The notes under the pieces were generated by a model. The model saw nothing but the letters and a program-made list of their open reading frames with translations. It had not been told where the DNA came from and did no database searches. This document shows positions 1 to 8,770 of a stretch of 35,487 bases of DNA, piece by piece. The position numbers were made by a program, and so were the translations under genes. The stretch is from Flavobacteriales bacterium (GTDB lineage: Bacteria; Bacteroidota; Bacteroidia; Flavobacteriales_D; Cryomorphaceae), in NCBI GenBank assembly GCA_007125175.1, contig SLDS01000032.1:1-35487 (forward strand), written 5' to 3'. The first letter of the stretch is position 1, and every line of letters starts with the position of its first letter.

Positions 1-381
1 AGCAGCAAAACGTCGGCAGCCGGACTGCAAAGTATCGTGCGTCCGCCCTATTTCATCCTCGAAGGCGACAAGGTGGATAACAGATCCGAAAGTGCTCCCG
101 AGGAATTTTATATGCAAAATGCTGCCGGTATGAAAATTAGATTTGATACTGACTACAATATGCAAGGGGTGGTTCGCAAAACCAGTTTCTTTAAGCTCAG
201 TCAAGATATAGGTGATTTCCGAATCATCAATAACGACAAACGATCACTGCTCATCAATCATGACAATGAAATCATGAGCGATATCGCTTTCACGGAAAAC
301 CTGCGCTCCGAGGGAGATAAGCTTATTGATTACGACGGAGATCGCATTTTAATTCTTCCTCTGTCGGCACTAAGAGATTAA
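1..381 (+). CDS. 3' end of an unrecognised protein (truncated by window start)
   Basis: The frame is open from base 1, reading SSKTSAAGLQSIVRPPYF, to a TAA stop at 379-381. The gene therefore almost certainly starts outside the window and the GTG at 37 need not be its start. The visible 126 codons are polar and mixed alpha/beta in look, with charged stretches such as RIINNDKRS and DYDGDRILILPL. No signal peptide, membrane segment or known motif is visible. I do not recognise the family. It is transcribed towards the pckG terminator, and the convergent space between them is about 130 bases. Coding status rests on the long open frame and amino-acid-like composition only. Confidence 0.6.
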   Translation, partial: SSKTSAAGLQSIVRPPYFILEGDKVDNRSESAPEEFYMQNAAGMKIRFDTDYNMQGVVRKTSFFKLSQDIGDFRIINNDKRSLLINHDNEIMSDIAFTENLRSEGDKLIDYDGDRILILPLSALRD

Positions 382-447
382 GGCGAATTCCTTTGGGCAT
401 CTTGGCATAAATGCCTTCTGCTTTGCTTCGTGATCTGGCTTGAATGC

Positions 448-476
448 AAAAAAGAAACGCCCCCTAAGCGGAGGCG
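448..476 (-). terminator. intrinsic terminator of pckG
   Basis: On the minus strand, a 7-bp stem (470-476 pairs with 458-464, one G-U pair) with a 5-nt loop at 465-469 is followed by the T-rich run TTTCTTTTTT (457-448). It lies about 35 bases beyond the pckG stop codon, the expected place and orientation. Confidence 0.75.
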
Positions 477-510
477 CTTGCTTCTAGCGCTGATTATGCA
501 CTTGTGGTCA

Positions 511-2337
511 TCAGTGGCGTTCTCCTGCCAGTTTCCACTTCTCAGGTGAGCGCCAAAGGCTCGACAGCATAAGCTCCCGCATGAAGAGGAACTCCTTAGG
601 GATGCGGTCATAGGCCTTCTCAAAGAGCTCACTATGCCCGAGCATTTCTTGCTTCCAAGCCTCTCGGTCTATCAGCATGATGTCTTCAAACTGATCCTGA
701 CTGAATTCTTCCAAGCCCTTCCAGTCCATATCCTCATAGCGGGGCCTCCAGCCTACCGGACATTCAATGGCTGCAGTTTCACCTTTGCAGCGCCCGACGA
801 TCCATTGTAGCACACGCATGTTTTCGCCAAATCCGGGCCATGCAAACTTGCCTTCTGCATTCTTTCTGAACCAGTTTACGCTGAAGATGCGCGGTGGATT
901 GGGCAGATCCCTTCCAAAGTCGAGCCAGTGATTGAAGTAGTCGGCCATATTGTAGCCCATAAATGGAAGCATGGCGTAAGGATCCCGGCGCACCTTGCCC
1001 ACTTCGCCAAAGGCTGCAGCGGTCATCTCAGAGCCCATGGTGGCTGCCAGGTACACCCCAAAATTCCAGTTGAATGCCTGATGCACAAGAGGTATTGTGG
1101 TACTTCTCCTTCCACCAAATATGAAGGCTGTGATGGGCACACCTTCGGGCTTCTCCCAATCGGGATCGATTACCGGGTTTTGATTCACCGGTGCTGTGAA
1201 TCGGCTATTGGGGTGGGCGGCAGGCTTTCCACTGTCCTTATCATAGGGCTTGCCATGCCAATCTGTGAGTCCATCGGGCACCTCATCGCTCATGCCTTCC
1301 CACCACACATCGCCATCGGGAGTAATAGCCACATTGGTGTAGATGGCATTTTCCCGGATGCTCTCCATCGCACTTGGATTGGTTTTGTAATTGGTGCCGG
1401 GCGCCACGCCAAAGTAGCCTGCCTCGGGATTGATGGCATAGAGCCTGCCGTCCTCACCCTTGTGTATCCAGGCGATATCATCACCCACTGTGGTCACTTT
1501 CCATCCGCTCAGTGCTTCCGGAGGTATCATCATGGCAAAGTTTGTCTTACCGCATGCGCTCGGAAAGGCGGCAGCCACGTAGTGCTTCTCTTTATCCGGA
1601 CTTTCCACACCCATGATGAGCATGTGCTCGGCCAGCCAACCCTCTTCGCGGCCCATGCTGCTCGCGATGCGCAGCGCGAAGCATTTTTTGCCGAGAAGGG
1701 CATTGCCACCATAGCCACTGCCGTAGCTGATGATGAGCCGCTCCTCAGGAAAGTGGCTGATGTACTTCACATCGGGATTGCATGGCCATGATACGTCCTT
1801 CTGTCCGGGCTCCAGTGGCGCACCCAGGGTATGAATGCACTTTACGAAGTCATTGCCCATATGATCCATGGCAGCATCGCCCATGCGGGTCATGATTTTC
1901 ATGTTTACCACCACATAAGGGCTGTCGGTCACCTGCACCCCATAGCGCGAGAGCGAAGAGCCCAGCGGCCCCATGCAAAAGGGAATTACGTACATCGTGC
2001 GACCTTTCATGCTGCCCTTGGTGTAGCCGCTTAGAGTGGTTTTCATCTCCTTGGGATCCATCCAGTTATTGGTCGGGCCGGCATCTTCCTTGCGCCGACT
2101 GCATATGTAGGTGCGGTCTTCCACGCGGGCCACATCGCTCGGGTCGCTGAAGCAGGCATAGCTATTGGGGCGCTTGGCCGGATTCAAGCGAATGAAAGTG
2201 CCCGCATCCACCAGCTCCTGGCATAGCCTATCGTATTCTTCCTGACTACCATTGCACCAATGAATATCTTTGGGTTGATAATGCTCGGTGAGGCTCTCCA
2301 CCCATTTGTGCACAGCCGTTTTTTTCTCAGTTATCAT
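511..2337 (-). CDS. pckG: phosphoenolpyruvate carboxykinase (GTP)
   Basis: The 608-residue product matches the GTP-dependent PEP carboxykinase family (EC 4.1.1.32, usually about 600 residues), which interconverts oxaloacetate + GTP with PEP + CO2 + GDP in the cytosol, normally for gluconeogenesis. Visible signatures are the P-loop FPSACGKTN at residues 258-266, the metal-binding GDDIAW at 285-290, the [12 protein letters not shown] segment, and the C-terminal [16 protein letters not shown] block. These distinguish it from the unrelated-length ATP-dependent PckA. The ATG at 2337 gives full family length. It stands alone on its strand, diverges from a methyltransferase gene, and has its own promoter candidate (2363-2392) and terminator (448-476), so it is probably monocistronic. 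With acs in the same window it fits growth on acetate or amino acids. Nothing appears broken. Confidence 0.97.
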   Translation of the reverse strand: MITEKKTAVHKWVESLTEHYQPKDIHWCNGSQEEYDRLCQELVDAGTFIRLNPAKRPNSYACFSDPSDVARVEDRTYICSRRKEDAGPTNNWMDPKEMKTTLSGYTKGSMKGRTMYVIPFCMGPLGSSLSRYGVQVTDSPYVVVNMKIMTRMGDAAMDHMGNDFVKCIHTLGAPLEPGQKDVSWPCNPDVKYISHFPEERLIISYGSGYGGNALLGKKCFALRIASSMGREEGWLAEHMLIMGVESPDKEKHYVAAAFPSACGKTNFAMMIPPEALSGWKVTTVGDDIAWIHKGEDGRLYAINPEAGYFGVAPGTNYKTNPSAMESIRENAIYTNVAITPDGDVWWEGMSDEVPDGLTDWHGKPYDKDSGKPAAHPNSRFTAPVNQNPVIDPDWEKPEGVPITAFIFGGRRSTTIPLVHQAFNWNFGVYLAATMGSEMTAAAFGEVGKVRRDPYAMLPFMGYNMADYFNHWLDFGRDLPNPPRIFSVNWFRKNAEGKFAWPGFGENMRVLQWIVGRCKGETAAIECPVGWRPRYEDMDWKGLEEFSQDQFEDIMLIDREAWKQEMLGHSELFEKAYDRIPKEFLFMRELMLSSLWRSPEKWKLAGERH

Positions 2338-2362
2338 TATCTGGTTTTTTTGGTTTTGATGC

Positions 2363-2392
2363 TAAAGATACACTTCGTTTTGCGCTCTGAAA
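2363..2392 (-). promoter_or_regulatory. candidate Bacteroidota-type promoter for pckG
   Basis: On the minus strand TATCTTTA (2370-2363) resembles the Bacteroidota -7 box TAnnTTTG with one mismatch. A TTTC at 2392-2389, 18 bases upstream, stands in for the -33 TTTG. The pckG start is about 25 bases downstream. The rest of the 2338-2650 intergenic region is AT-rich near pckG and shows nothing else besides the divergent promoter at 2570-2598. Confidence 0.4.
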
Positions 2393-2569
2393 ATGATAAA
2401 AATCATAAAAAACAGTTTTTTCCGGAGGCCGTATTTTTTTTCGCTGGGGCTCATTATACCTTGATCTTGTTATCTGCCCGCTGGTTTAGCGCTTGACTTT
2501 TCCTTAGGTATTCCTGCCTTATCGGCAAAAGACGAAGGGCGCAAGCGTCCACTGCTCAGGCCGTGCCTA

Positions 2570-2598
2570 TTTGCATAGCGGGTTTCTTTCTACCTTTG
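2570..2598 (+). promoter_or_regulatory. Bacteroidota-type promoter for the methyltransferase gene
   Basis: TTTG at 2570-2573 and TACCTTTG at 2591-2598 are separated by 17 bases. This is an exact match to the -33 TTTG / -7 TAnnTTTG pattern known for the primary sigma factor of Bacteroidota. The ATG at 2651 lies about 50 bases downstream. Confidence 0.65.
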
Positions 2599-2650
2599 TC
2601 ATCCTCGGCATATCTACAGCCATTGCTACCAATTTATTCGTTTTGTGATT

Positions 2651-3274
2651 ATGGCAGACTTTGATAGAAAAGTCCACTGGGAAAATATCTACCAAACCAA
2701 AGACTTCAAAGAGGTGAGCTGGTATCAGGCCAGGCCCCACACATCCATAGACTTCATCAGGCAATCCGGATTGCCCCTGAATGCGGGTATCATCGATGTA
2801 GGCGGTGGAGACAGCCTCCTGGTCGATCACTTGCTGGATATGGGCTACAGCAATCTCACCGTTCTCGATATCTCAGAAGCGGCTCTGGACAGGGCGCGAA
2901 AGAGGTTGGGGCCAAAGGCTGAGAGCGTGAAATGGATCGTGGCCGATGTGGGTAGCTTTGTGGCCGAGGAGGTATACGAGCTCTGGCATGACCGTGCTGC
3001 TTTTCACTTCCTCACCGATGAGCAGGACATAGCCCATTACGTGCGCAATGCTGCCAAGGCCATTGCACCTGGCGGAATCATGGTGCTGGGCACCTTTTCC
3101 GATCAAGGGCCCACGCGCTGCAGCGGAATTGAGATCAGGCAATACTCCGGCGAGGCACTTGCAAAACGCTTTGAAGAAGATTTTGAAAAGCAAAGCTGCA
3201 CCACGCTCGACCACAGCACTCCCTCCGGCAAAATCCAAAACTTTACCTTCTGCAGCTTCCGCAGAAAAGGATGA
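2651..3274 (+). CDS. class I SAM-dependent methyltransferase
   Basis: A 207-residue cytosolic Rossmann-fold methyltransferase. Seen: an N-terminal HWENIYQTK...EVSWYQ element typical of a small bacterial methyltransferase group; motif I IIDVGGGDS at residues 47-55; the acidic strand end VLDIS at 71-75 that binds the SAM ribose; IVADV near 96-100; and a WHDRAAFHFLTD segment after motif IV. The EVSWYQ type is often annotated as thiopurine-methyltransferase-like, but the substrate cannot be read from sequence. The ATG at 2651 is preferred over the in-frame GTG at 2645, since it begins MADFDRKVHWE as relatives do and lies closely behind a good promoter. It appears to be a single gene. Confidence 0.85.
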   Translation: MADFDRKVHWENIYQTKDFKEVSWYQARPHTSIDFIRQSGLPLNAGIIDVGGGDSLLVDHLLDMGYSNLTVLDISEAALDRARKRLGPKAESVKWIVADVGSFVAEEVYELWHDRAAFHFLTDEQDIAHYVRNAAKAIAPGGIMVLGTFSDQGPTRCSGIEIRQYSGEALAKRFEEDFEKQSCTTLDHSTPSGKIQNFTFCSFRRKG

Positions 3275-3437
3275 AGCGCATAGGTTGGGATTGACCCACT
3301 AGAGAGCGGGCAGAGCCTTTCGGCAAAATACCTCTCTGTGATGAGGGCACTTCTATTGCGGTGAGGCCTTTGTTTTTTACCCTTGAGGCAATTGATGCGC
3401 AGATACCAGCGTTTGCATAGCCAAATCATCATCTTTC

Positions 3438-4301
3438 ATGAAAATCCTACACACCTGGCCCTCTTGCCCTCGAAGCATTTTGACGCAAAAACGTGTCCTG
3501 CGCCTTATCGGGGCTTCCTTTCTCTCCCTGATTGCACTGGTCCTAGCCCACAGCGCCGCACTGGCTCAGTCGGCCACTCCTGCAGATGCCAACAAGGATC
3601 AAGGGCTGCAATCGATAGGCAAGCGCTTTGAGGTGGGAATAACGCTCTCGCCCGACCTGAACTACCGCCACCTGCGAAGCACAGAAAATGGATTCAGTGC
3701 GGGGAGTGTGGAGCGAAGAGATGAGCTGGAAATCCCTTCCTTGGGATTCACGGCAGGGCTTCATGTAGGCTATCGGCTTTCTGAGCGTTTTAGACTTGAG
3801 AGCGGGGTGTTTTATGCCAATCGAGGCTTCCAAACCAAGCAAGTGGATTCCTTTTGGCAGCCTTTCGACCCCGGCGGGGACCAAGCTCTGCCCGAATTCA
3901 ACATTCCAATAGATCAATTCGATGGGGCTAAAGCATTATTGTACCGTTATCACTATGTGGGTATGCCACTTAGGCTCACCGCCGAGTTTGGCTCTAAGCG
4001 ATTGCGATGGATCGCAGGGGTGGGCCTAATCGGCGAATTTATGCTCAGTGCGAGGCAAGGCATCGTATCCCATCCGGAAGATGGTGATAAGAACCGCTTT
4101 TTTCAGGATCAGGCAGGTTCATTCAGGGATTTCGCACTTTCTCCAATGCTCTCCATTGGGGTGGAGTATTTGCTCAGCCCGCGCTTAAGGCTTCGTGGCG
4201 AGGGCATGATGCGCTATGGATTGCTGTCTTTACGGGAGCAGCCTTACGCTGAGCACCTTTACGGTCTTGGTTTTCAGTTCAGCTTGCTCTACACCTTCTG
4301 A
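3438..4301 (+). CDS. outer-membrane beta-barrel protein (PorT/OMP_b-brl_2 type)
   Basis: The 287-residue product starts with a basic stretch and a hydrophobic segment near residues 20-42 ending in SAALAQS, read as a signal peptide with cleavage after AQ. The mature part alternates short amphipathic strands: GFTAGLHVGYRLSERFRLESGVFYANRGF, then HYVGMPLRLTAEFG, WIAGVGLIGEFML, LSIGVEYLLSPRLRLRGEG, and a final FQFSLLYTF ending in phenylalanine, the usual C-terminal strand signature of barrels. This is typical of the Bacteroidota outer-membrane beta-barrel family. Function is unknown: small members range from structural proteins to secretion accessories. It lies downstream of the methyltransferase with a 160-base gap and converges on the T9SS gene. 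No start is better than the ATG used. Confidence 0.8.
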   Translation: MKILHTWPSCPRSILTQKRVLRLIGASFLSLIALVLAHSAALAQSATPADANKDQGLQSIGKRFEVGITLSPDLNYRHLRSTENGFSAGSVERRDELEIPSLGFTAGLHVGYRLSERFRLESGVFYANRGFQTKQVDSFWQPFDPGGDQALPEFNIPIDQFDGAKALLYRYHYVGMPLRLTAEFGSKRLRWIAGVGLIGEFMLSARQGIVSHPEDGDKNRFFQDQAGSFRDFALSPMLSIGVEYLLSPRLRLRGEGMMRYGLLSLREQPYAEHLYGLGFQFSLLYTF

Positions 4302-4434
4302 ATCCTGAGGTTTTTCTCTGGTAGCCATTGCTCCTCTGACTTGTATGACATGCGATAGCCGGATAAGCTGCGAGGCATCTTTTTTTGCGAAAGCAGGGCT
4401 ATACACCGCACCACGCCTCGATACCGGCGGAACA

Positions 4435-4480
4435 CCTGTGAAAGCACAGGCCCGAGCCCTTCGTAATGCCAGGGCTCAGG
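4435..4480. terminator. two adjacent hairpins between convergent genes
   Basis: CCTGTG-aaag-CACAGG (4435-4450) is a perfect 6-bp stem with a 4-base loop. Immediately next to it, GAGCCCT (4454-4460) pairs perfectly with AGGGCTC (4471-4477), and flanking CC/GG can extend the stem past one mismatch. They lie in the 208-base space between two converging genes, so a bidirectional transcript end is likely, but neither has a T run. The rest of the gap shows nothing recognisable. Confidence 0.4.
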
Positions 4481-4509
4481 CTGCGCTTCAACAGCGGAGC
4501 GAAGGTGCA

Positions 4510-6963
4510 TCAATGGCTGCGCACGATCACCTGCTGCATGATGCGATCACCATTTTGCAGCAGCAGTATGTAGGTGCCTGACTCGAGCGTATTGAGATCT
4601 AGCATGGCCTGATTTCCTTGTATTTGCCCGGATTTGACCATTTTGCCCCTCATATCGAAAATGTGATAATTGGAAATGGGGACGAGCTGATCGCCATCTA
4701 TATCGATGCTTATGGCAGCGGCAGAGGGGTTGGGGTAAACCCGGAGGGATGAGCTGCTCCTCTCATGTGTTTCGCTCGAGAGCAAGAGATCGGCAAATAT
4801 GGCCACATTGTCGTAGCGGTTGTTGCCATTGCCCTGATCTGTATTGCCTTCGAAAAGTATGCGCACTGCGAAGTTGGGATTGTTTGCTGCCCCACTCACC
4901 TGCGAGAAATCGACAAATTTGCTTTCGTAGGAGGTATTGATGTTCACCTCGGTGGTTTCCAGATTTTCATCGCTCCAAGTGCTGCCGTCCAGGGTGTACT
5001 CAAAGCGGTTCACGAGCATGCCCGAACCGCTGCGCTGTACATCGTAGCTCAGCACAAGATTCTCATAGCCCACTGTAGGTGAGGGGATCAGCAGGGCGCG
5101 GCCCTCTGAGCGGTTTCTCACCCTGAGTGCAATGCCGGCTTCCTCGCCCAATTGAAGATTGAGATCGGAGCCATCGCCAAAGTCATCCATAAATCCTTCG
5201 GTAAGCTCCGGATCTTCCACATATTCAGGGAGAAATTCGTAGGTGATAGTAGGGTTGAGACCGGATATCTCTGTAAAGTCGGATGCCACACTCTCCGCTT
5301 CGCCTTCCGGCAAATCGTTGAAATGCCAGTAGTACAGCAATGTGCTTGGCAGGGCACTGAGCTCGATGGGCGTGGTGGAGCTCTCATCGACCTCGATCTC
5401 TGTCTCAATACCTATAAATCCCTGAGCAGTGACCGCCAAGGGGTAGGTGCCCGGAAGTCGCTGAAAGCTGGCCATTCCATCTGCATCGGTCACGTCGCTC
5501 TCGCCATCCAATATGACCATGGCTCCCACAAGGGGGCCTGCTGCGCTCGATACTGCAATTTCGATATCGAGCATGCCGGTGACGTTTACCCCAATGGAGG
5601 CGCTGAAGGCCCCTTCCTCGGTAAGTACGGTAATTTCGGTGCTACCGGGGCCCGTGGCCAGCACCAATCCGGAGGCGCTTACGCTTGCAACATCCTCATC
5701 GGCAGATGACCATGTCACATTTTGATTGATGGCCGTGGCCGGGGTGACGACTGCTTGCAGCTGAGCGGTTTCGCCCACTACCAGATCGAGGTCATCACCA
5801 AGAATGCTTACACCCTCGACAGCACCGCCCAGCGAGTTGCCTTCGAGCACTACATTGTCGATGCGGTTGTTACCACTTTCGCCCTCATTCTGACCGATGA
5901 AGTGAATCTTTGCGGCGAAGTTGGGATTGTCATTGGCCGCAGTGAACCCTGAAAAATCATAGCTCACCAGGGCATAATCTGTGACAATATCCACAGGCTC
6001 ACCGAAGCTTTCCCAGTTGTCGCCATCGGTGGTGACGAGCAATTGCTGCTGCAGCATACCCTGTCCGGAACGCTCTGCTGCATAGCTGAGCATGAGGTTC
6101 TCGAAGCCGCTTGAGTTGAGTTCCATCACCAGCTCTGCATTGGCTGAGGGATTGCGTGGCCTGATGCCTCTACCCGCTTCAAAATTGAGCCGGGCATTGA
6201 TCGCGGAACCGTTTACATCATCCATGATGCCGATATCAGCCCCGGCCTCGTCTATTTTCTGATAGGTGATATTGGGAGCCACATCGCCATTAAATATATC
6301 GGCGGGCACAGTTTCCACCTCACCCGATACATCGTTGAAATGCCAATAGTGGATGAGGTTTGCCGTCGATAGGGAACTGCCTTCGAGCACAAGGTTGTCA
6401 ATGCGGTTATTGCCATTACCGGCTGTGTTTTGGCCCAGAAAGCGAATTTTAACTGCGAAGAGGGGATTGTCATTGGCTCCGGCTATGCCCGTCAGGTCAA
6501 ACTGTACGAGGGCGTAGTCGGTAGTGATATTGATGGGATTGCCAAGGGTTTGGTAGTTGTTGCCGTCTGTGGTATACCATATTTGCTGCTGCAGCATGCC
6601 CTGTCCCGAGCGCTCGGTGGCGTAGCTGAGTTGAATATTCTCGAAGCCTTCAGTGCTCATATTGATTTGTAGCTCTCCATTGGCAGAGGGATTTCTGGGG
6701 CGGATGCCTCGACCATCCTCAAAGCCCAAGCGCGCATTGATGCTGGTTCCGGCTACATCGTCCATAATGCCAATATCGTCGCCTCCTTCATTGATTTTTT
6801 GGTAGAGAAGTGTGGCCGTCTGCCCGTTCAGGCTAATATCCGCGGGCACTGTTCCTAGCTCCCCGCTGGCATTGTTAAAGTGCCAATAGTGAATGATATC
6901 CTGGGCCTCGATTTGTCCCGTGAGAAGTATGAGCGACAAGCTGAGTAGAAAAAAGCGGTTCAT
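4510..6963 (-). CDS. secreted multi-domain protein with T9SS type A sorting domain
   Basis: An 817-residue exported protein. Residues 1-21 are a signal peptide (hydrophobic LLSLSLILLTG, cleavage near EAQ). Modules at about 23-195, 203-375 and 542-725 are homologous to each other. Each starts with (I/Y)HYWHFN or YYWHFN and contains GxMDD, RxRN, a YxxxRSGxGML motif and a final GNNRxDN. The first two are offset by exactly 180 residues. Between modules 2 and 3 lie a Big2-type bacterial Ig domain (about 383-463, VTWSSADEDVASVSASGLV) and a carboxypeptidase-regulatory/Cna-B-like domain (about 466-538). Residues 740-817, from RVYPNPS to the end, form the C-terminal domain recognised by the type IX secretion system. 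It should be exported across the outer membrane and surface-attached or released. No catalytic motif is visible; the modules resemble jelly-roll or lectin-like folds, suggesting binding or adhesion (inference). Confidence 0.88.
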   Translation of the reverse strand: MNRFFLLSLSLILLTGQIEAQDIIHYWHFNNASGELGTVPADISLNGQTATLLYQKINEGGDDIGIMDDVAGTSINARLGFEDGRGIRPRNPSANGELQINMSTEGFENIQLSYATERSGQGMLQQQIWYTTDGNNYQTLGNPINITTDYALVQFDLTGIAGANDNPLFAVKIRFLGQNTAGNGNNRIDNLVLEGSSLSTANLIHYWHFNDVSGEVETVPADIFNGDVAPNITYQKIDEAGADIGIMDDVNGSAINARLNFEAGRGIRPRNPSANAELVMELNSSGFENLMLSYAAERSGQGMLQQQLLVTTDGDNWESFGEPVDIVTDYALVSYDFSGFTAANDNPNFAAKIHFIGQNEGESGNNRIDNVVLEGNSLGGAVEGVSILGDDLDLVVGETAQLQAVVTPATAINQNVTWSSADEDVASVSASGLVLATGPGSTEITVLTEEGAFSASIGVNVTGMLDIEIAVSSAAGPLVGAMVILDGESDVTDADGMASFQRLPGTYPLAVTAQGFIGIETEIEVDESSTTPIELSALPSTLLYYWHFNDLPEGEAESVASDFTEISGLNPTITYEFLPEYVEDPELTEGFMDDFGDGSDLNLQLGEEAGIALRVRNRSEGRALLIPSPTVGYENLVLSYDVQRSGSGMLVNRFEYTLDGSTWSDENLETTEVNINTSYESKFVDFSQVSGAANNPNFAVRILFEGNTDQGNGNNRYDNVAIFADLLLSSETHERSSSSLRVYPNPSAAAISIDIDGDQLVPISNYHIFDMRGKMVKSGQIQGNQAMLDLNTLESGTYILLLQNGDRIMQQVIVRSH
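4789..5340 (-). repeat. HYWHFN module, copy 3 (diverged)
   Basis: Encodes residues 542-725. It keeps the landmarks YYWHFND, FMDDFGD, RVRNRSEG, VQRSGSGML and GNGNNRYDN, but is more diverged and separated from copy 2 by two other domains. Confidence 0.7.
5839..6357 (-). repeat. HYWHFN module, copy 2
   Basis: Encodes residues 203-375. It lies in register with copy 1 at an exact 540-base (180-codon) period, which points to a tandem duplication. Confidence 0.8.
6379..6897 (-). repeat. HYWHFN module, copy 1
   Basis: Encodes residues 23-195 of the T9SS protein. It is nearly the same as copy 2 in protein (IGIMDDV, RGIRPRNPSAN, ERSGQGMLQQQ, GNNRIDN) and visibly similar in DNA (for example around 6581-6620 versus 6051-6080). 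Confidence 0.8.
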
Positions 6964-7183
6964 TGCAGGTACATTTGGTTTGGCACAAAGATGCAGATTT
7001 GACTTGAGCCTGTGATGCTCTGGTGCATTAACAATGGATTAAACTTAAGCCAACATACTAGCCAAGCCTTTGGGCTTCATAAGATCTCAAAACCAGTATT
7101 CACTTTTCTTTCAATGCTTTTTGCATATTCGTTTTCTTTCCTCAGCAAGCATTTCTGTTAATCCTATTTTTTCAAAAGGATGT

Positions 7184-7213
7184 TTTGACGCGCTTCATCC
7201 TCTGCCATATTTG
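7184..7213 (+). promoter_or_regulatory. candidate promoter for the sugar MFS gene
   Basis: TTTG (7184-7187) and CATATTTG (7206-7213) are 18 bases apart. They match the Bacteroidota -33/-7 pattern with one mismatch in the -7 box. The 5' leader to the ATG would be about 75 bases. The 6964-7291 gap is otherwise AT-rich and holds only a short AAGCC-tttg-GGCTT hairpin near 7068. Confidence 0.5.
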
Positions 7214-7291
7214 CGAAAAGCATGTGGGCGATAGAGGCTGATATGAGTGCTATGCTGTACATTCGTCCCTTTTCGGGGGTATACAGATGGC

Positions 7292-8626
7292 ATGCACATG
7301 GCAGCAGCAAGAAAGAATAAGAAAAACAGTACCAATTACGGTCCGGCCTTTGCGCTGATCACCTTGCTTTTTTTTCTGTGGGGATTTATCACTGTATTGG
7401 TGGACAGTCTTATACCTCGATTGCGTGAAGTATTTGAGCTGAGCTATTTTGAGGCCGGGCTGGTGCAGTTGGCGTTTTTCCTCGCTTATTTTTTGCTCTC
7501 AGTACCGGCGGGTTTTATTCTCTCGCGCATTGGCTATCAGCGGGGCATTGTTTTGGGCTTGGCTACCATGGCCATGGGCTGTCTGCTCTTTTGGCCCGCA
7601 GCGGCTTATCGGCTTTTTCCCGTCTTCCTGCTGGGCTACTTCACCCTCGCTGGGGGAATCACCATTTTGCAGGTAGCTGCCAATCCTTATGTGTCGGTTT
7701 TGGGTAGTGAGAGCGCCGCCTCGAGTCGGCTCAACCTTTCACAGGCTTTTAATTCTTTGGGTACCGCCCTTGCGCCATTGGTGGGGGCGCTATTTCTACT
7801 CAGTGACCGCATTGCAGGCAGCATAGAGATCTCGGGCATGAGCGAGGCGGCACGTGAGGCCTATTTTCGCAATGAGGCTGCCGCCGTTCAGCGGCCTTTT
7901 CTCGTGCTCGCTATTGGCATTGCTCTTCTGGCCGGGGTATTTGCCCTGTTCAAGCTTCCGCAAATTTTGCAGAAAGCGCCGCGTGGTGGTTATGGAAGCC
8001 TGCTGCGCATGCCCAAGGTGAGGAGTGGGGTGCTCGGCGTATTTCTATACGTGGGGGCCGAGGTGGCTGTGGGCAGCTACATGGTCAACTATTTGCTCAG
8101 CATGGGCCTTGATTCCCTTATTCTCGGTCATGACAGGCTGCGGGCTGTGGCTACATTCATCTTGCAAGGAGAGCCCGAAGCGAGAGATCCAAAAGCCCTT
8201 TTGGGTGCCTTTGTAGCACTCTATTGGACAGGGGCAATGCTCGGTCGCTTTGCCGGGGCTTATCTCACACGCATCATCGCTCCCGGGCGGGTTTTGATGG
8301 CTTTCGCAGTTTCGGCATTTACGCTCATCGTGCTCTCTGTGCTCACTGAGGGTCTCACCTCCATGTGGGCCGTGCTGGCGGTGGGACTCTTCAACAGCAT
8401 TATGTTTCCCACCATCTTTGGCCTCACCCTCGATGGCCTGGGCGAGCTCAAGCCTCAGGCCTCCGGATTGCTCTGTACCGCTATTGCTGGCGGGGCGGTC
8501 GTACCTGTGGCTTTTGGCTATGTAACCGATATGCTGGGATTTAAGGCCGCCTTTACCCTGGTACTGCTCTGCTATGCCTATGTGGGATATTTTGCCTGGC
8601 GCAATGCTGGTAAGGGTACGGGCTGA
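7292..8626 (+). CDS. FucP-type sugar:H+ MFS transporter
   Basis: About 444 residues with 12 predicted membrane spans, of the glucose/galactose/L-fucose permease branch of the major facilitator superfamily. Characteristic pieces: the first helix ALITLLFFLWGFITVLVDSLIP, the LSYFEAGLVQLAFFLAYFLLSVPAG segment, and the helix-4/5 stretch GGITILQVAANPYVSVLG followed by SRLNLSQAFNSLGT. These are hallmarks of this branch, which imports a monosaccharide with protons through the inner membrane. The substrate is not determinable. The frame is open from a GTG at 7247, but the ATGs at 7292 (MHMAAARKN) or 7298 are better starts. No sugar kinase or glycosidase sits nearby, so context does not narrow the substrate. 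Confidence 0.9.
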   Translation: MHMAAARKNKKNSTNYGPAFALITLLFFLWGFITVLVDSLIPRLREVFELSYFEAGLVQLAFFLAYFLLSVPAGFILSRIGYQRGIVLGLATMAMGCLLFWPAAAYRLFPVFLLGYFTLAGGITILQVAANPYVSVLGSESAASSRLNLSQAFNSLGTALAPLVGALFLLSDRIAGSIEISGMSEAAREAYFRNEAAAVQRPFLVLAIGIALLAGVFALFKLPQILQKAPRGGYGSLLRMPKVRSGVLGVFLYVGAEVAVGSYMVNYLLSMGLDSLILGHDRLRAVATFILQGEPEARDPKALLGAFVALYWTGAMLGRFAGAYLTRIIAPGRVLMAFAVSAFTLIVLSVLTEGLTSMWAVLAVGLFNSIMFPTIFGLTLDGLGELKPQASGLLCTAIAGGAVVPVAFGYVTDMLGFKAAFTLVLLCYAYVGYFAWRNAGKGTG

Positions 8627-8661
8627 TGCAGGACTCTGAGCACTTGCGGCCTAGCAAGACA

Positions 8662-8704
8662 ATTGCCGAGGATGCCATTTGATCACTTTGTATGTTTAGC
8701 TTTG
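8662..8704 (+). promoter_or_regulatory. candidate promoter region for the Ntn amidase gene
   Basis: Two alternatives overlap. ATTG (8662-8665) is 17 bases from TCACTTTG (8683-8690). TTTG (8678-8681) is 15 bases from TAGCTTTG (8697-8704). The second has the perfect -7 box, the first the better spacing. The ATG at 8771 follows. Confidence 0.4.
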
Positions 8705-8770
8705 TTGGAATAATGCCGATCAGGCTTATTGTCATCCATTTTAGCACAGAAATCAATAAAAAACAAGAAC

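Noticed and set aside
928-1791. 287-codon + strand ORF across pckG
   Set aside because: It lies wholly opposite a certain pckG gene; the product is His/Ala/Gly-rich with no motif, as expected for an antisense shadow.
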